Source: Candidatus Pacearchaeota archaeon | GTDB taxonomy: Archaea; Nanobdellota; Nanobdellia; Pacearchaeales; GW2011-AR1 | Reading direction: 5' to 3' | DNA: 15,515 nucleotides | Assembly: GCA_002688335.1 (NCBI GenBank) | Contig: NZCQ01000074.1 | Location: forward strand, 1 to 15,515 | Part shown: piece after piece, positions 13,237 to 15,515 of the stretch | How the letters are laid out: every line of letters begins with the position of its first letter | Position numbering within the stretch: position 1 is the first letter of the stretch | Made by a program: the position numbers and the translations under genes | The notes under the pieces: model-generated | What the model saw: only the letters and a program-made list of their open reading frames with translations | Database searches by the model: none | What the model was told of the DNA's origin: nothing

Positions 13237-14054
13237 TGGAACTACCTAATATCAACAAAAAGAAAATAATCAAACTATTATCAGAAGGAAAAAGAATTGA
13301 TTCTAGAAATCCTTCAGATTATAGAGAGATAAGCATAGAAACAGATGTTTCAAATAAAGCTGAAGGATCTGCTAGAGTAAGAATTGGAAAGACAGAAGTT
13401 ATAGTCGGAGTAAAGCTGGATGTAGTTACTCCTTATGCGGATCATCCTGATGAAGGAACTTTAATGGTTGGAATGGAATTCTCTCCTATTTGTGGAGAGA
13501 GATATGAAGTTGGACCTCCAAAGATAAATGCAATTGAACTTTCAAGAGTTGTTGATAGGGGAGTTAGAGAAAGCAAATTCATCGATTTCAAGAAACTATG
13601 TATTAAGGAAGAAGAAAAAGTCTGGAGCATTATGATAGATGTTTACTGCATTAACGACGATGGAAATGTGATAGATGCTAGCTCACTAGGAGTTGTTGCA
13701 GCATTACAACTATCAAAACTACCCATCTATGATGAAGAAAATGATCAGGTAAAATACGGAGAACTTTCAGAAACCCCTATACCATTAACAAAAAACATAC
13801 CTTTAGCCATGACATTCTACAAGGTGGGAAACAATATCCTTTTCGATCCAACAAGAGACGAAGAAGATGCGAGTGAAGCTAGAATAACAATGGCAATAAC
13901 CTCTCCAGATAAAGATAAAATAATCAATTCAATGCAAAAAGGCGGAATAACTCCTATAAGCATAGAAGAAATGAACACAATAATAGAAGAAGCTGAAAAA
14001 ATCTACGATAAGTTATTCCCAGAAGTTGAGAAGATGGTTGAAAATTTAAAATGA
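13236..14054 (+). CDS. rrp42: Exosome subunit Rrp42
   Basis: A 272-residue RNase PH-like subunit that alternates with Rrp41 in the hexameric ring; archaeal Rrp42 is itself inactive but helps form the RNA path and active site. Supporting motifs are GKRIDSRNPSDYREI (~18-32), GSARVRIGKTEVIVGV (~44-59), then DHPDEGTLMVGMEFSP and ELSRVVDRGVRES (~100-112), and IDASSLGVVAALQLSKLP (~144-161). Length is normal. It overlaps rrp41 by one base (TAATG) and the following unknown gene by four bases (ATGA). Codon use matches rrp41. Confidence 0.95.
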   Translation: MELPNINKKKIIKLLSEGKRIDSRNPSDYREISIETDVSNKAEGSARVRIGKTEVIVGVKLDVVTPYADHPDEGTLMVGMEFSPICGERYEVGPPKINAIELSRVVDRGVRESKFIDFKKLCIKEEEKVWSIMIDVYCINDDGNVIDASSLGVVAALQLSKLPIYDEENDQVKYGELSETPIPLTKNIPLAMTFYKVGNNILFDPTRDEEDASEARITMAITSPDKDKIINSMQKGGITPISIEEMNTIIEEAEKIYDKLFPEVEKMVENLK

Positions 14055-14455
14055 CAACTACTTTTATAGAAGAAAGTGTAAGTTATAATAGCGTCTCTGA
14101 AGCGGTTAGAGAGTCTCTAGGCCTTGAAAGGCAAATTCCTATCACCGATTCACTATTAAGGTATGAAGCAGAAGGGGCTGATTTATTAGCCCTCTTGTTT
14201 GAATTAGAGATACCTTCTAATGATTATTTTTCTGCTGGAGCGAACAGCTGGACTGATGAAGGCAGGAGATTTCTTGCAGATGCTGTTTGTTCAAGTCTAA
14301 GGGATGGAGAGATTAATCGCGCCTATTCTTTTCTAAAATTAAGGGATTGCAAAGGAGTGAATGAAGTCCTCCAGAATATTACTACTGTGGATCTTTATAA
14401 TCTAGCAAATTATCATGCTGATTTAAGAGATGAGCCATTACCAAACACTTTATAA
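14051..14455 (+). CDS. Hypothetical protein Y at the end of the exosome operon
   Basis: I do not recognise this 134-residue protein. It starts inside the rrp42 stop (ATGA overlap), so it is co-translated. It is acidic and probably mostly helical, with amphipathic stretches LLRYEAEGADLLALLFELE (~36-54), FLADAVCSSLRDGEINRAYSF (only its pattern matters) and VDLYNLANYHADLRDE at the end. There is no membrane segment or recognised motif. Codons are of the T-ending/AGG type shared with X1, X2 and the csrA-like genes, unlike rrp42. It may be a third accessory protein of the operon. A structure comparison is the most promising way to assign it. Confidence 0.7.
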   Translation: MTTTFIEESVSYNSVSEAVRESLGLERQIPITDSLLRYEAEGADLLALLFELEIPSNDYFSAGANSWTDEGRRFLADAVCSSLRDGEINRAYSFLKLRDCKGVNEVLQNITTVDLYNLANYHADLRDEPLPNTL

Positions 14456-14475
14456 ACTAATTTTTATCTATCATA

Positions 14476-14484
14476 ATATAAATA
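14476..14484 (+). promoter_or_regulatory. TATA box for rpoK
   Basis: ATATAAATA here would place transcription start near 14505, leaving a leader of about 37 bases before the rpoK ATG. The leader would begin close to GGTGAC (14505-14510). Confidence 0.4.
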
Positions 14485-14509
14485 ATGGTCACTATCTTAG
14501 GAAAGGTGA

Positions 14510-14540
14510 CTTGTTAGGAAAACCTAGGTTTTCATACAAG
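14510..14540 (+). promoter_or_regulatory. Stem-loop touching the rpoK start codon
   Basis: CTTGT (14510-14514) pairs with ACAAG (14536-14540), and GAAAACCTAGGTTTTC (14518-14533) is a perfect 16-base palindrome inside it. Together they form an 11-pair stem-loop with a small internal loop, ending one base before the ATG at 14542. GGTGA lies just before the stem. TTAGGAAA occurs twice, at 14497-14504 and 14514-14521. It may hold the ribosome site apart or be a regulator's operator. Confidence 0.55.
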
Positions 14541-14541
14541 A

Positions 14542-14973
14542 ATGAAACAAGAACTTGAAGAAAAATTCACACGATACGAAATTGCTAGAATACTTGGAGC
14601 AAGAAGCTTACAATTAGCAATGGATGCTCCTTTATTACTAAAGCTAACTGAAGAAGAGGAAGCAGAACTAAATTATGATACTCTAAGAATCGCTGAGAAA
14701 GAATTCGAAGAAGAAGTTCTTCCCATAACTGTTAAACGACCCCTTCCAAAGAAATCAGAAAAGCAAATTAAGAAGTTAACTGAAGAAGAAGTTAAAGAAA
14801 AAATGGAGATTAAAGCTGAAAAAGAAAAGAAAGAGATTGAAAAGCTAGAACAAAAGAAAGAGCAACTTGAAGAAAGAGAAGAAAAAGAAATAGTTGCAGA
14901 AGGCGAGATAATGGAGATAGCAAATCCAACTGACGAAGAGGAAATCTCTGATGAGGTAGTTAAAGAGGCTTGA
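14542..14973 (+). CDS. rpoK: RNA polymerase subunit K (RpoK/Rpb6) with a long charged C-terminal extension
   Basis: The first ~66 residues match the archaeal RpoK/Rpb6 subunit, which stabilises the largest polymerase subunit: FTRYEIARILGARSLQLAMDAP (only part needed), ending in FEEEVLPITVKRPLP. Archaeal RpoK is usually 55-95 residues, while this protein has 143. Residues ~67-143 are an added Glu/Lys-rich stretch with heptad-like spacing, consistent with a coiled coil or a charged single helix, ending in an acidic tail (DEEEISDEVV). The extension is in frame and uncontradicted by stop codons. It has its own promoter and a stem-loop next to the start. It is not translationally coupled to the unknown gene upstream; 86 bases separate them. 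Confidence 0.92.
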   Translation: MKQELEEKFTRYEIARILGARSLQLAMDAPLLLKLTEEEEAELNYDTLRIAEKEFEEEVLPITVKRPLPKKSEKQIKKLTEEEVKEKMEIKAEKEKKEIEKLEQKKEQLEEREEKEIVAEGEIMEIANPTDEEEISDEVVKEA

Positions 14974-15030
14974 TTGTTCTGAATAGTTTTTAGAAAAATT
15001 AATGTGATGTGATTTGTGATAAATAATAAG

Positions 15031-15234
15031 TTATTCCTTGTAATCTAATTGTATTTGGGTTATAACATATCCAGCCATATCTCTTAAAATTGGTTCCTCA
15101 TCTCTATGTTTAATAACTATTCCATACTCTTTTGAAATAACAGAAAGTTCGGTATTCGGTTGTGGAGTCCATTCATAAAAAGAATAATCATCTCTTGGGA
15201 TCAATGTCACTTGCATTTGCGCTTCTCTCTTCAT
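15031..15234 (-). CDS. Hypothetical protein, possible second half of a frameshifted gene
   Basis: Starting at the ATG at 15234 this frame encodes 67 residues with protein-like composition (VTLIPRDDYSFYEWTPQP, later YGIVIKHRDEEP and YVITQIQLDYKE). The frame stays open to an ATG at 15342, but that extra part runs antiphase to the neighbouring frame 15188-15385, which has the promoter, and looks less protein-like. It overlaps that neighbour by 47 bases. It may be the true continuation of that gene in another frame. I recognise no family. Confidence 0.45.
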   Translation of the reverse strand: MKREAQMQVTLIPRDDYSFYEWTPQPNTELSVISKEYGIVIKHRDEEPILRDMAGYVITQIQLDYKE

Positions 15235-15385
15235 TGAATCCCTTTGGAGATAGGCTGACTCTGAAATGAGAACCATGAAAGTCTCTAGGGGGAAGCATTC
15301 CGAATCCTTTCCCATCCAGAAAAGAATACAGTCTATCATCAATAGCTCTTTCCAATCCTTCCATTAAATTCGCTCTTTCTGCCAT
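15188..15385 (-). CDS. Hypothetical protein, possible first half of a frameshifted gene
   Basis: This frame encodes 65 residues starting MAERANLMEGLERAIDD, with FLDGKGFGMLPPRDFHGSHF in the middle, and has a well-placed TATA box (15407-15414), so its N-terminus is credible and leaderless. The tail (EERSANASDIDPKR) is less convincing and runs against the frame of the gene at 15031-15234. A one-base indel near the GAAGAGAGAAG stretch (about 15225-15240) would join the two into one protein of roughly 115 residues. It may also be a genuine overlapping pair. Confidence 0.5.
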   Translation of the reverse strand: MAERANLMEGLERAIDDRLYSFLDGKGFGMLPPRDFHGSHFRVSLSPKGFNEERSANASDIDPKR

Positions 15386-15406
15386 AATCTTTCTGATAAT
15401 AAATAC

Positions 15407-15414
15407 TATTTAAA
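15407..15414 (-). promoter_or_regulatory. TATA box for the gene at 15385
   Basis: The minus strand reads TTTAAATA, centred about 25 bases before the ATG whose first base is 15385. It supports this start and a leaderless mRNA. Confidence 0.5.
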
Positions 15415-15476
15415 CTCTTCCATTTTACGGCTTTGTCCGAAGTTATAACTTTCTAGATTTTCTTACACATAAATAT

Positions 15477-15492
15477 CCCCCCCCCCCCCCCC
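15477..15492. repeat. 16-base C homopolymer
   Basis: An uninterrupted run of 16 C in otherwise AT-rich sequence, 23 bases from the end of the window. It is non-coding in the minus gene's upstream region. It could be an assembly artefact near a contig end, or a length-variable tract. Confidence 0.95.
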
Positions 15493-15515
15493 AAAGTGTG
15501 GGTTTAAAAAAAGAA

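Overview
The window looks like a piece of an AT-rich archaeal chromosome. The evidence is a proteasome alpha subunit, an SBDS-type ribosome assembly factor, exosome subunits Rrp4, Rrp41 and Rrp42, an RNase P Pop5-type protein, an RpoK-like RNA polymerase subunit, a doubled Lrp/AsnC-type regulator and TATA-box promoters. Several TATA boxes sit about 25 bases before a start codon, which implies leaderless mRNAs. The style (small genes, low GC, a membrane-anchored subtilase with Ig-like repeats, an acidic RpoK extension) suggests a DPANN-type lineage such as Pacearchaeota or Woesearchaeota. That placement is an inference.

Layout. Positions 199-1074 hold an unrecognised charged protein, convergent with a minus-strand double Lrp-like regulator (1079-2017). 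Positions 2132-4969 are a plus-strand cassette: an unknown protein, a BON-like protein, an ATP-grasp enzyme and a GuaA-like class I glutamine amidotransferase. Positions 5141-8347 hold a large cell-surface subtilase followed directly by the RNase P subunit. A small Cys-containing protein lies on the minus strand at 8411-8620. Positions 8621-9159 are non-coding and unusually rich in long perfect inverted repeats, two of which compete for the same arm; the proteasome/exosome operon promoter lies at its right end.

The centre of interest is the tightly packed operon at 9160-14455. Its order is psmA, sbds, csrA-like 1, csrA-like 2, rrp4, unknown X1, unknown X2, a 21-codon mini-ORF, rrp41, rrp42 and unknown Y. 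The framework is the classic archaeal exosome/proteasome superoperon. Two adjacent CsrA-family genes are inserted in it. One keeps the RNA-contact residues of bacterial CsrA; the other has lost its first-strand residues. A second tandem pair of related small proteins (X1/X2) sits between rrp4 and rrp41. CsrA is known as a bacterial post-transcriptional regulator, so its placement beside the exosome genes suggests a link between RNA binding and RNA decay or quality control. rpoK follows with its own promoter and a hairpin touching its start codon.

The right end holds two overlapping minus-strand frames (15031-15385) that may be one frameshifted gene, and a 16-base C run (15477-15492) that may be an assembly artefact.

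Within the operon the conserved genes mostly use A- or C-ending codons and AGA for arginine. The inserted small genes use more T-ending codons and AGG. This fits a different origin or a different expression class.
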